The position numbers and the translations under genes were made by a program. The notes under the pieces are model-generated. The model saw nothing but the letters and a program-made list of their open reading frames with translations. It did no database searches and was not told the origin of the DNA. From Neoarius graeffei (Eukaryota; Chordata; Actinopteri; Siluriformes; Ariidae), in contig NC_083586.1 in the NCBI RefSeq assembly GCF_027579695.1, positions 7,936,001 through 8,000,000 on the forward strand: a DNA stretch of 64,000 nt, written 5' to 3'. Shown piece by piece: positions 12,110 through 21,875 of this stretch; positions within the stretch are counted from its first letter, which is position 1, and each line of letters begins with the position of its first letter.

Positions 12110-12535
12110 CATTCGGTTTATTGAGGTGCACAGCAGTATATACATAGTTGCAACAACTCACATAAAACAAAACAAAGACTGATATTCGGTTGGTTGAGCT
12201 GCGCAGACTGCACAGGTTGCGAGCTCGAGCTTGGTTGCTATGGTTACCCACAACAAGTTTGACAGGCATATCAGGGACAGCTCCTAGTTCAGGACCCCAA
12301 CACGGCATGATGAAGGGTGCCAAACCGAAAAAGCAGAAAACGATTGCATCGTTTTTTCAAAAAACAATGACTGTAAGTAAACTGTGCCTTACTTTATCAT
12401 ATCACCTTGCAATTTTTTGATAGTCTGTTCAAAGTAATGTCGTAGTGAAAGTAAAATTGTACAGAGTAGAGATGCCTTTCTGGTAGCCTCCTTCTTTCGG
12501 TGGTAGCCTGTAGATACAGTGCTCAGAAGGCAGTT
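12110..12535. other. Unclassified insert between L2 ORF1 halves
   Basis: Together with 11349-11418 and 12764-12870 this DNA separates two ORF1 pieces that belong to one protein, so it is probably part of another inserted element. One edge near 12855-12870 reads, on the minus strand, CAGGGGCGCAGATACG, which looks like a transposon terminus. I found no matching opposite end and no coding region. Confidence 0.4.
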
Positions 12536-12763
12536 TTAACCCTTTGGTGACTGACCCCTTGAAAATCGTTCCTCCAGGAACGATGACGTTTCAGTTGTCA
12601 AGACAACGGAAAAACTAAAATACAAGAGCATTTTGTTTTGTGCACAAGAGCATTGTGACGTATCTTTCTGTTTTTGTATTTTAGTTTTTCCGTTGTCTTG
12701 ACAACTGAAACGTCATCGTTCCTGGAGGAACCATTTTCAAGGGGTCAGTCACCAAAGGGTTAA
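12536..12763. mobile_element. Foldback MITE with TTAA target duplication
   Basis: A 220-bp near-perfect palindrome (12540-12759). The left ~90 bp starts CCCTTTGGTGACTGACCCC, and its reverse complement ends the element. It is flanked on both sides by TTAA (12536-12539 and 12760-12763). TTAA with CCC/GGG termini suggests piggyBac mobilisation. No coding capacity. Confidence 0.88.
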
Positions 12764-12879
12764 GGGCATCAGAGTATATTCCTCGCACAACACATGTTGG
12801 GGTTGGGGGTGGGGTTGGTTTGCTGGCAGCTTTGTCCCCCCCAGTTCAAAAAACGTATCTGCGCCCCTGACTCCACCTA

Positions 12880-13099
12880 GGGCATCCAGACTTTCCCCTA
12901 CAGAAACTACACTGTTCTCACGCTCACTAACCTTCTCTAAAGCCTGGACACGCGCTTCTAGCACTGAAATCTTCTCCGTCAGAGAGCTAACTAATCTGCA
13001 CTTATCACAAATAAAGCTAATAAAGCTATCGCTAGCGACGGAGGAAGAATGACTAAACATCCTGCACTCAGCACACTGAGCAAGCTGAAGGTGTGCCAT
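12880..13099 (-). pseudogene. L2 LINE ORF1, N-terminal zinc-finger and coiled-coil half
   Basis: About 73 codons from a methionine at 13099. Two CxxC pairs (CAEC near residue 9 and CDKC near residue 32) form a PHD-like finger. A heptad-like helix follows (SSLTEKISVLEARVQALEKV), typical of the multimerising, RNA-binding part of L2/CR1 ORF1 proteins. The homology stops at about 12880 where inserted DNA begins, and the esterase half resumes at 11348. Confidence 0.7.
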
Positions 13100-13430
13100 G
13101 ATGAAAAGATTCACGTACCTTAAATGAAGATCTGTTGATATTAAAGCAGATCCGATGTGGATGGCCTCCGCTTGTGGTCTTTACACAGAAGGAGAGAAAA
13201 AGAAAGCTTTCGGTCTCGACGTTCTTCCGAAAAAAGAAAGAGAAAAAAACGGAAAAAGGAAAGCGAAAGTGAAAAGTACAAAAATGAAAGCGACAGTACA
13301 ATAAAAATGAAGAGGATACTGGAAATTTATTTGTAGAAAAAAAGTTAAAAAAGGATTAGTAATTAACGCCGGCACTCGCAGGAAAAAAGGACTCGGCGCG
13401 AACAACTCAGGAAGCAGGAAGTACATAAAC

Positions 13431-14168
13431 CAGGAAGTAAATGATCCTTGGGATGAATTATTAAGATGAAGAACAACAACTTTTTATCACACGCTTGTGA
13501 AATTCCTCTCTGCACTTAACCCATCTGAAGCAGTGAACACACACATGAGCAATGAGCACACACATACCCAGAGCAGCGGGCAGCCATGCTAACAGCACCC
13601 AGGGAGCAGTTGGGAATTAGTTTCCTCATCCCATATTAACCTAACCACATCTTTGAACTGTGGGGGAAACTAGAGCACCCAGAGGAAACCCACATAGACA
13701 TGGGGAGAACATGCAAACTCCACACAAAAAGCCCCTCGCCAGCTGCTGGGATTGAACCCAGGACCTTCTTGCTGTGTGGTGACCATGCTAACCACTTACA
13801 CCACCATGCTGCCCATTAGTGGTTGAGATATTAATGCACAAATGATGGAGTGAGAGCACATGCCTGGGTAAATGAGAATAATAAGTAGAGATGGGGGAAG
13901 AAAAGTTTGGGTGAGTAGATTAAGTTATAAAAGTGTGAATGAAAAAAAGTGAGTGGATGAGTAAGAGAAGGTTTGAATGAACAAAAGAAAAAGTGAACAG
14001 AATGAATAAATTAATGAATGTTGTTTTTATTTTTAATTCCTTGTAGTTTAATTAACAATCAAATACATTGTTACAAAAATGAACAGGTGAGTTTTATATT
14101 CATTGTGTGGAAAGAATTTGTGTGATGGTCAAGTTCTTGTAAATAAACATTGTAAATAAATATGATCC
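13431..14168. other. Non-coding DNA with SINE-like fragments
   Basis: At 13490-13610 lies a fragment of the repeat also seen at 46393-46625 (shared ACTTAACCCATCTGAAGCAG). A degraded copy of the main SINE body is at 13630-13812 (minus). The remainder is GAATGA-rich AT sequence with no gene. Confidence 0.6.
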
Positions 14169-14169
14169 A

Positions 14170-14347
14170 TCCATCCATAGCTGCTTATCCTGTGTAGGGT
14201 TGCTGGCAAGCTGGAGCCTATCCCAGCAGACTATGGGCGAGATGTGGGGTACGCCCTGGATAAGTCACCAGGGCATTGCAGGGCTGACACATAGAGACAA
14301 ACAACCATTCACAGCTACAGTCAATTTAGAGCCACCAATTAGTCTAA
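14170..14347 (-). mobile_element. SINE, 3' half, split by a Harbinger insertion
   Basis: The 3' part of the window's main SINE family, minus orientation. It ends at TCTAA, and the missing part resumes at 27653 with TAACCTGCATG. Joining the two recreates the family sequence across the junction, so this is one SINE interrupted by the element at 14348-27652. Confidence 0.9.
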
Positions 14348-15191
14348 AGCCTCACTCACAACCTGCCGTAAGTGTTGTGGACACGCACGGGTCACACGGT
14401 TTGGTAGCTCGCAGCCGTGCCACAGGCTTGTGGTGAACCTGGGGGAAAGTTTGGGGAGGAGTATGGGCAAAGTACTTGTCAAGTACAGGTTGCACACCTG
14501 ACTTCCTCAAGGTGTGCGAAAAATTGCACCCTTAGCTTGTGGAAAGCGTATATCTGATGCACATGATCAGTGCGTGTTCACTGAGTGTGGAGTGCATGTG
14601 ACTTGCATTTTAACCAGTTTCCTGTGCTACGAGTTCGGGCCACACTTGTGAAGCATGTGTGACGCATGTGATTAGCACGTGACAACCACTCATGACTTGT
14701 GTGTGATGCAAGCCAGGAGTGGGGTATAAAAAACAATGTGTCTGCAGCATTCTGCACCTGTTTTTTGGCTGAAGAACATTCGATAATTTGTGGGGAAAAA
14801 AATTAAAGAATTTTCAGTTTAAAGTTTAAAAGGACATGGGACCCAAGAAGAAGCGAGCAAAAGCAAAGTGTACTGCATCTCCAGAGAGGGAACAGCCTGA
14901 AGAGCAGCCTCAAGAAACCCAGCCTGAAACAGCAGAGAGGGAGGAGGAGGAAGACTTTGATGATGGTTGCAGCACTGGCAAGCTCTGCACGGACAGGGAG
15001 AAGCATGCTTTCAAGCCAGCCAAACAGAACATTCTTGTTGAGTGGTTCCAGGAGAGGAAGGAGTTTTATAACAAGTTGGATAGCAAGTTCTACCCCAAGG
15101 CCTCCAAGAGGCGGAAGCTGGAGGCATTGGCCAAGAGGCTTGGCTGTGATGGTAAGATATTTTTTCCCTTGTATTTTATTTGGTCAGACTC

Positions 15192-15596
15192 ATATTTTAT
15201 TTGGGGCGGCATGGTGGTGTAGTGGTTAGCGCTGTCACCTCACAGCAAGAAGGTCCGGGTTCGAGCCCTGTGGCCGGCAAGGGCCTTTCTGTGTGGAGTT
15301 TGCATGTTCTCCCTGTGTCTGTGTGGGTTTCCTCCGGGTGCTCCGGCTTCCCCCACAGTCCAAAGACATGCAGGTTAGGTTAACTGGTGACTCTAAATTG
15401 ACCATAGGTGTGAGTGTGAATGGTTGTCTGTGTCTATGTGTCAGCCCTGTGATGACCTGGCGACTTGTCCAGGGTGTACCCCGCCTTTCGCCCGTAGTCA
15501 GCTGGGATAGGCTCCAGCTTGCCTGCGACCCTGTAGAACAGGATAAAGCGGCTAGAGATAATGAGATGGGATGAGATGAGATGATATTTTATTTGG
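15192..15596 (+). mobile_element. tRNA-derived SINE, full length, 13-bp TSD
   Basis: The element is at 15205-15583 on the plus strand. The head GGCGGCATGGTGGTGTAGTGG contains the A box, and GGGTTCGAGCCC near 15257 is the B box. A constant body follows, and the tail is ATGAG repeats. Perfect duplications of ATATTTTATTTGG lie at 15192-15204 and 15584-15596. It lies in intron 1 of the Harbinger MADF-like gene. Confidence 0.95.
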
Positions 15597-16321
15597 TCAC
15601 TGACATTTATTTTGTTTGAATTTTCTTTTGGTAGTAATTGAAAAGTTTTGTTTTGTTTTTTCTTCTACAGTGGGCAAGATTAAGGGTTGGTTCTGAAATC
15701 AGTGAATGGTTGTTGGCAAGCTGATGACGTGCACAAAGAGTGGCTCGGCGACCCAGAACAGGACACCCAGACAGGCGTGGCAGCTGAAGTCATTCAGTTT
15801 TTTGCAGGATCACATCACGCCCAAGACATACACCACAGAGTCAAGGTTTGAGGTAAGCATTTGCCTCAAACAGAATTATTTGAGAGTGTGATTATACATG
15901 TATTTCTGTGTGCTGCTCATAATTTTTTAACAGAACCTTTTTCATTGATGGGTTCAGTTTGCTGTTTCATAACTGTCTTCACTCTTCTAATCCAAACTGC
16001 TCTTTGCTAATGCTTATAGCTTGGGAAGGCTTCTTCATCACAAGATTTACACAGTGAGTCTGAGAGTGGCAATGAAGAGTGTTTACAGTCCCCTGCCAGT
16101 CCAAGTGTGGCTCCAAGAGGCAGCAGGCCGGGCAAGCAGGCAAAGACCAGCCACCTAGAGGATGTGATGCTGAAGTACTTTGAGCAGCCATGGCCCAGTC
16201 AGGACATTGTCAGTCAGGTATGTTTTTTCACCTGTCACTGGAAAAGGCTCTGTGGAAAAATAAATAAATAAATAAATAAATAAACCAACACATGATATGT
16301 TGCAACACATGTTGCATGACC

Positions 16322-17937
16322 TACAATGGTGCTTGAAAGTTTGTGAACCCTTTAGAATTTTCTATATTTCTGCATAAATATGACCGAGAACATCATCAGA
16401 TTTTCACACAAGTCCTAAAAGTAGATAAAAAGAACCCAGTTAAACAAATGAGACAAAAATATTATCCTTGGTCATTTATTTATTGAGGAAAATGATCCAA
16501 TATTACATATCTGTGAGTGGCAAAAGTATGTGAACCTCTAGGATTAGCAGTGAATTTGAAGGTGAAATTAAAGTCAGGTGTTTCCAGTCAATCAATGGGA
16601 TGACAATCAGGTGTGAATGGGCACCATTTTATTTAAAGAACAGGGATCAATCAAAGTCTGATCTTCACAACACATGTTTGTGGAAGTGTATCATTGCACG
16701 AACAAAGGAGATTTCTGAGGACCTCAGAAAAAGCACTGTTGATGCTGATCAGGCTGGAAAAGGTTACAAAGCCATCTCTAAAGAGTTTGGACTCCACCAA
16801 TCCACAGTCAGACAGATTGTGTACAAATGGAGGAAATTCAAGACCGTTGTTACCATCCACAGGAGTGGTCGACCAACAAAGATTACTCCAAGAGCAAGGC
16901 TTGGAATAGTCAGTGAGGTCACAAAGGACCCCAGGGTAACTTCTAAGCAACTGAAGGCCTCTCTCACATTGGCTAATGTTAATGTTCATGAGTCCAACAT
17001 CAGGAGAACACTGAACAACAATGGTGTGCATGGCAGGGTTGCAAGGAGAAAGCCACTGCTCTCTAAAAAGAACATTGCTGCTCATCTGCAGTTTGCTAAA
17101 GATCACGTGGACAAGCCAGAAGGCTATTGGAAAAATGTTTTGTGGACGGATGAGACCAAACTAGAAATTTTTGATTTAAATGAGAAGGGTTATGTTTGGA
17201 GAAAGGAAAGCACTGCATTCCAGCATAAGAACCTTATCCCATCTATGAAACATGGTGGTGGTAGTATCATGGTTTGGGCTTGTTTTGCTGCATCTAGGCC
17301 AGGACGGCTTGCCATCATTGATGGAACAATGAATTCTGAATTATACCAGCGAATTCTAAAGGAAAATGTCAGGATATCTGTCCATGAACTGAATCTCAAG
17401 AGAAAGTGGATCATGCAGCAAGACAATGACCCTAAGCACACAAGTCATTCTACCAAAGAATGGTTAAAGAAGAATAAAGTTAATATTTTGGAATGGCCAA
17501 GTCAAAGTCCTGACCTTAATCCAATCGAAATCTTGTGGAAGGACCTGAAGCGAGCAGTTCATGTGAGGAAACCCACCAACATCCCAGAGTTGAAGCTGTT
17601 CTGTACGGAGGAATGGGCTAAAATTCCTCCAAGCCGGTGTGCAGGACTGATCAACAGTTACTGGAAACATTTAGTTGCAGTTATTGCTGCACAAGGGGGT
17701 CACACCAGATACTGAAAGCAAAGGTTCACATACTTTTGCCACTCACAGATATGTAATATTGGATCATTTTCTTCAATAAATAAATGACCAAGTATAATAT
17801 TTTTGTCTCATTTGTTTAACTGGGTTCTCTTTATCTACTTTTAGGACTTGTGTGAAAATCTGATGATGTTTTAGGTCATATTTATGCAGAAATATAGAAA
17901 ATTCTAAAGGGTTCACAAACTTTCAAGCACCACTGTA
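16322..17937 (+). mobile_element. Tc1-like DNA transposon (copy 1), complete with long TIRs
   Basis: A 1.6-kb element (16324-17935) inserted at TA, which is duplicated at both ends. The inverted repeats are over 200 bp and begin CA(A/G)TGGTGCTTGAAAG. The region matching CATACTTTTGCCACTCACAG recurs as an inner repeat on each side, as in IR/DR-type Tc1 elements. It encloses one open transposase frame and sits in intron 3 of the Harbinger MADF-like gene. Confidence 0.95.
16600..17715 (+). CDS. Tc1-like DD34E transposase, open but with family start codon lost
   Basis: A 371-residue uninterrupted frame. Two helix-turn-helix segments form the N-terminal paired-like DNA-binding domain (about 40-150, with GRPTKITPRAR as the linker hook). 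The DDE catalytic core has aspartates in WTDETK and QQDNDPKH and the glutamate in NPIEIL, with 34 residues between the last two. The enzyme would cut at the TIRs and insert at TA. Copies 2 and 3 here begin at an ATGG that in this copy reads ATTG (16693-16695), so this frame must start 31 codons upstream at 16600, inside the normal leader. The catalytic residues and the C-terminus GGHTRY are intact. Substitutions relative to the other copies (for example FDLNEK for FGLNEK) suggest some drift, so activity is doubtful. Confidence 0.85.
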   Translation: MTIRCEWAPFYLKNRDQSKSDLHNTCLWKCIIARTKEISEDLRKSTVDADQAGKGYKAISKEFGLHQSTVRQIVYKWRKFKTVVTIHRSGRPTKITPRARLGIVSEVTKDPRVTSKQLKASLTLANVNVHESNIRRTLNNNGVHGRVARRKPLLSKKNIAAHLQFAKDHVDKPEGYWKNVLWTDETKLEIFDLNEKGYVWRKESTAFQHKNLIPSMKHGGGSIMVWACFAASRPGRLAIIDGTMNSELYQRILKENVRISVHELNLKRKWIMQQDNDPKHTSHSTKEWLKKNKVNILEWPSQSPDLNPIEILWKDLKRAVHVRKPTNIPELKLFCTEEWAKIPPSRCAGLINSYWKHLVAVIAAQGGHTRY

Positions 17938-18582
17938 TCATGTTGCAGACTCTTTTCAGACCAATGGATACCAGGGAGGCTTTCGGGCAGTACATGACCC
18001 AGTACATGCACAAGATCCCCAACAGCAGGTGGGACCATTTCACCATGGATGCTCTGCAGCTGCTGAGTAGATACTCCAGGCCTGACGGGGACCAGCCACA
18101 GTCACAGCAGTTGGTCTAGGATCCATCACAGCAGTGGGGCCAGGGTTGTTACACACAGCAGCAGCAGTGGCCCATGCAGCAGCAGCAGTGGCCACTTCCA
18201 GCGGTATCGCAGCAGCCACTTCCAGCAGTATCGCAGCAGCTTTGGACACCGACTCAGGCACAGTTCCATCAGCCAACAGTGATGGTGGCCCCGGGGCCAC
18301 TTGTGCTGCCGCCACCAAGGTTGCACATGACCCTGCCAGAGGTATTTTCACAGGCACATACTAATTAAACCTCTTTCACTATTATACACATGCTTTAAAC
18401 ATTCATTTCAGTATCTATATGCTTATGTAATTAATATTTTTATATGCTGTTTTTCATGTATGTTTCAGCTAACGATGCCCAGAAGTGAGGACAATATAAT
18501 CCCATCATTGCTGTCAGGCCATTTTGACATGCTCAGGGACAAGAACATCCTGACACCCTCTCCCACCACTCAGCAGGAATAG

Positions 18583-19300
18583 GAGCAGGACAGTAGCTTG
18601 GAGTCAGTGTGTTTCAGTCCTCAAACTGTTGGGCTATAGTGTTTTTTGTTTTTTTAAGAATGTAATAAAATGCATTATTCCCTTTTACTCATGTTTTATT
18701 ATTTCACGTTTGCATGATAAATTAACATATACTCAAACAAAAACAGCAAATGAGGTGGTCATGGTGTTTAAATAAATTAAAAGGTAATTTCTCAGATGTC
18801 ATGGGTCAAATAATTAAACTAATATTTCAAGAAGTCATGTTCCTACAAATGGTCAATTCAATCAATGTCAATTAAATTTTTATTAGGCTTTTGGCCCCAA
18901 ACTTCATACAAGGTTTTAGCATAAAGGATGGATGAACTTATTCAGTGCTCAAGGTCATGGAGTTAATGCCAATGTCAATCTTTAAATATCCATTATCCCA
19001 CACATATTGCCGTAGGGCAAGGAGAGGCATACCGTTTGCCATTTTGCTTTGTGTTATTATTGTTTATGGTTAATAAGACAAAGATAAATATTGTGGCGCA
19101 CACACATGTAAAACATTTATTTACTTACTTCAGACAAATATCATGGTACACACATGCAATTGATGTATTTATTTATTGTAAATACACTTAATTGCCAGTA
19201 CATTCACAGCATATCAATGATCTTGCCAGGGCAGAGCACCAACGGGGTTGTTATAATAGTCACACAAATAATTCCTCTGTATCTTGGCTTCACACAAAAC
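18583..19300. other. Harbinger internal spacer, no gene
   Basis: AT-rich DNA between the convergent MADF-like and transposase genes of the Harbinger element. An AATAAA at about 18662 could end the plus-strand transcript. Nothing else is recognisable. Confidence 0.5.
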
Positions 19301-20447
19301 TTAGGGTCCACGAACTGTTCTTGCATCAGTTAATTGAGCACCCTCTCTCCATGCACTGGGCACAACATTTCCATTTCCATCTTCTTGGTCCGCATCAGCT
19401 GCTAGGAGACCTGGCACCCACATATGGAGGAAGTTGTGTACGGTCAGGCATCCTAGGACCACCTTGGTGCACCTGCATGGTTTCAACTGCAGCATCATCA
19501 GGAGGCATCTCCAACGGTGTGCCAGAATGCCAAATGCATTCTCAACAACACAGAGCGCATGGGATGTGTGGTAGTTAAAAATATGCTGGGTTCTTGTTAT
19601 CCCACGAAGACTGTAGGGCTTCATCATCCAAGTTTGCAATGGGAAGGCATCATCTCCCACCAAGAAGTAGGGCATGTCCCTGTCATCCCTGGGCAGTGGC
19701 TCTGGAGGAGGCAGACCCAGCTCATCATCTTCCAACGCAGTATGAAGGCTTGATCTGTTGAAGACCCCACAGTCCGAGGCCAAGCCATTGGCACCTACAC
19801 TCACTCACAGGAACTTGTATTGGGCATCTGCAAGGCCCAAGAGTATTATAGAAAAAAAAGCCTTTGTAATTGGAGTACATGGACCCACTCTTCTTGGGAT
19901 TCTTAATAGCGATGTGCTTTCCATTAATGGCTCCTACACAATGGTGGTAGTTCCAGCGTGTGGAAAAATTGGCTGCCACCTCACGCCATCTGTTTGCGTT
20001 CTCAGGAACAACAAATACTTCATCTCTGTATTTCTCATATATAGAGCTGCATACCTCAGGCACAAACAGGCAAATGGTGTTGGCCTCCACATGATAGGAA
20101 AACTCGAGTGACTTGTAACTATTCCCTGTAGCCAGGAATCAGATGGTAATAGCCAGTTTCAGTCAGGGCTCAAGTAGATGGTGGCTTCTTGGACCCTTGG
20201 TAATGAGGGGTGTCACACACAACAAAAGCTGTGCAAACTGGTTAGAAGGCATCTGCATGTATGGCAGAAAGTCCCCTTGTGACTCTCTCTCCAGCTCCTG
20301 GAACAGGGTGTGATACTGTCCAAAGAGCCTCCGCTGTTCAATCCATGGGCGTACCCACCACCGCCTCTGCCGCCTCGTGTTCTGATATAGGTGTTCATGT
20401 ATTAGCAAAGCCAATATCGCTTTGTGCTGCTCCTCAGCTTCCATCAT
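19301..20447 (-). pseudogene. PIF/Harbinger DDE transposase (HARBI1-like), broken
   Basis: Minus-strand pieces run from an N-terminal segment (20447-20163, ending before LITKGPRSHH) through 20090-19800 to 19804-19301. They show RWNYHHCVGAI-GKH (first catalytic block), MYSNYKGFF, a shifted frame near 19800, SDCGVFN (second aspartate), LPPPEPLP, PYFLVGDDAFPL and VVENAFGILAHRWR (catalytic glutamate). This layout is that of HARBI1-type nucleases, which excise and insert the element at 3-bp targets. The first catalytic aspartate is replaced by asparagine (codon AAT in GAINGKH, near 19933), and at least two frame breaks exist, so the gene is dead twice over. The partner DNA-binding gene is at 14836-18582. 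Confidence 0.88.
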
Positions 20448-20633
20448 CTACCTATAAATTTCCAACCCCCTCAGTCGTTGCAGCGGTATGGTGACAGCCA
20501 TCTTCTTCCCTTCTACAACACTACACACAACATGATTGGTTCCTTGGTTCCTCCCCCAATATACCCAGAGTCTTGCCCTCATGTCGTGTGTGGGTCACGT
20601 GCACTGCGTGCAGGTCACGCGCGCTGCATGCAT
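20448..20633. other. Harbinger right subterminal region, first part
   Basis: Non-coding. The alternating GTCACGTG / GCATGCATG words near 20590-20635 resemble those in the left subterminal region (14560-14710), as expected of transposase-binding ends. The region continues past the nested guests at 21876-21994 and 27424-27652. Confidence 0.5.
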
Positions 20634-21875
20634 GCCACACATGAATGAATGAATGAATGAATGAACCCTTTATTGTCACTAGTCACAAGTACCAGCGAAA
20701 TTAGCCATCAACCCATCCATACATATACACATACATACAAGTGACACAGGGGGAGTAGACAAGACAGAAAGACAGGGATGAAAAAATACAGTAGTAACAT
20801 GAGGGGAGGGGAGGAGAAAAAAGCAACTCCCACACTATGCTCCTGGGGGGAGTACAGTGTGGGAACATAAAAAAAAATAAAACACCTCAGTACATAAGCA
20901 CAAAAATAACACAGTACACTTTACACATGACTCGGGACTCGAGGGGGAAGGGGGTGAGGTAGAGGGCGGAGGTATAGGTAACCCAGCACAAACAAGCAGT
21001 CCAGTCCTGCAGCCAGATGGCGCTTACTGACTTATCACACTGGGGGTAAAAGCTGCAACTGTGGGAAGAGGAGGGAGGAATACGAGAGAGTCTAACAGCA
21101 GTGACCTCCGGTGGGGAATTGTTGTCCTTGGCCAAGGCCAGTGCTGTCTGAGGGAGCTGAAAGCAGATAAGATTGGGATTGTTTGGTCTTCGGGTGAGTA
21201 GACGCATTCCTTTACACAACTACTCTGTTTGTCCATTCTGGTCTCCAAATCGAATCGAATCCATTTTCCTTTGCAAAGCCGAAAGCTTCTCCATGATGTT
21301 ATCCATGTTGCGGTTCAAGTTCTGAATAGCCACAGTCTGAGTGCCGACAGCTCTGCCAACCACTTCAATCATGTCGGACAGCTTTATGAGGCTTTGGACA
21401 GCTGTCACCATTTTCTGATTTCCTCAATAAACCAAGGGCAATGCCTAATCCAATCAGCAAAAGTCCTGTAATCAAGGTTCCGAATAGGTAGATGTCTTCA
21501 ATGTCCTCCACAGAAAGAACCACCAGGCACACGACCCACCACCGCCCCCACGCATCCATCGTGTAGCCAGTTGCGAACATTCTGGCAGGACAGGCTGATT
21601 CCCCCGAACCCAGGCTTCTCGTCAAGAAGATTGTGTCAATTGCGTGAAGAGACCAGTTTATCAATTCCATGGTTTTTAGTTTGGAGAGCAGTGCGGAGAG
21701 AGTCTCTCAAAAGTATAGACACTAGACAGACGAGACAGCAGAAGCAGAAGCAGGAAAGATAAGGGAAGGGAGAGGCAGAGAAATGCGACCGCCTTCCATG
21801 AGAGCACGGAGAGAGAAAAAGAGAAAAAACATAGGGGTAGAAAGTGAGATGTACTTCTGTCTTGCAGGCCACACA
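20634..21875 (-). mobile_element. Retroposon of 1.2 kb with its own small ORF and (ATTC)n tail
   Basis: The element occupies 20642-21867 on the minus strand. It is flanked by the direct repeat GCCACACA (20634-20641 and 21868-21875). Removing it restores continuous Harbinger sequence. At its 3' end an AATAAAG signal (about 20668-20674) is followed by a CATT-type tetranucleotide run, a LINE/SINE-like tail. The 5' half encodes a small membrane protein. No reverse transcriptase, tRNA-like head or LTR is seen. I do not recognise the family. Confidence 0.7.
21220..21670 (-). pseudogene. Small transmembrane/coiled-coil protein of unknown function in a retroposon
   Basis: A strong start context (AAAACCATGG) opens a 101-codon frame at 21670 that runs to 21365. 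A second frame (to 21220) overlaps its end and continues smoothly. At the overlap the first reads AVRHD and the second SDMIEVVGRAVGTQT, so a one-base shift near 21390 probably broke one protein of about 150 residues. The first part has a hydrophobic run at about 44-54 and a clear transmembrane helix at about 60-82, with glycines and leucines. The second part is a helix with heptad-like spacing (IQNLNRNMDNIMEKLSALQR), likely a coiled coil. I know no function. Possibilities are a captured host gene, a remnant of a larger element, or a genuine element-encoded membrane protein. Confidence 0.55.

Larger units (their letters stand above)
5990..13430 (-). mobile_element. L2-clade LINE, near full length, with nested insertions
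   Basis: A non-LTR retrotransposon on the minus strand. Read 5' to 3' it has ORF1 with a CxxC finger and coiled coil (about 13099-12880), the GDSL-esterase half of ORF1 (11348-10578), the APE-type endonuclease half of ORF2 (10499-9138), reverse transcriptase (8613-7150) and a ~1.1-kb 3' UTR. The 3' tail at 5994-6010 is a TTGATTTGA-type short repeat. Later insertions are a SINE in ORF2 (8777-9115) and, between the ORF1 halves, a hAT MITE (11427-12101) and a foldback MITE (12540-12759). The 5' end is approximate. Confidence 0.85.
14836..18582 (+). pseudogene. Harbinger-associated MADF/BESS-like DNA-binding protein gene, five exons, broken
   Basis: The inferred exons are 14836-15152, 15671-15852, 16020-16217, 17949-about 18341 and about 18469-18582. 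GT/AG borders are visible, for example donor GGTAAGA after 15150, acceptor TTCTACAG before 15671, donor GGTATG at 16218 and acceptor TTGCAG before 17949. Exon 1 encodes a basic KKKR start, an acidic stretch and a helix-rich segment (ILVEWFQERKEFYNK onward) of MADF/Myb-SANT type. Exon 4 has a BESS-like helix (near MHKIPNSRWDHF). Harbingers encode such a protein beside the transposase to bring it to DNA and the nucleus. Damage is a stop and frame change early in exon 2 (near 15694) and a TAG at 18117 in exon 4. A SINE sits in intron 1 and a Tc1 in intron 3. The fold assignment is by pattern only. Confidence 0.6.

Noticed and set aside
18040..18368. Ala/Gln-rich frames on both strands
   Set aside because: Antisense or shifted readings of the CAG-rich exon 4 of the Harbinger MADF-like gene.
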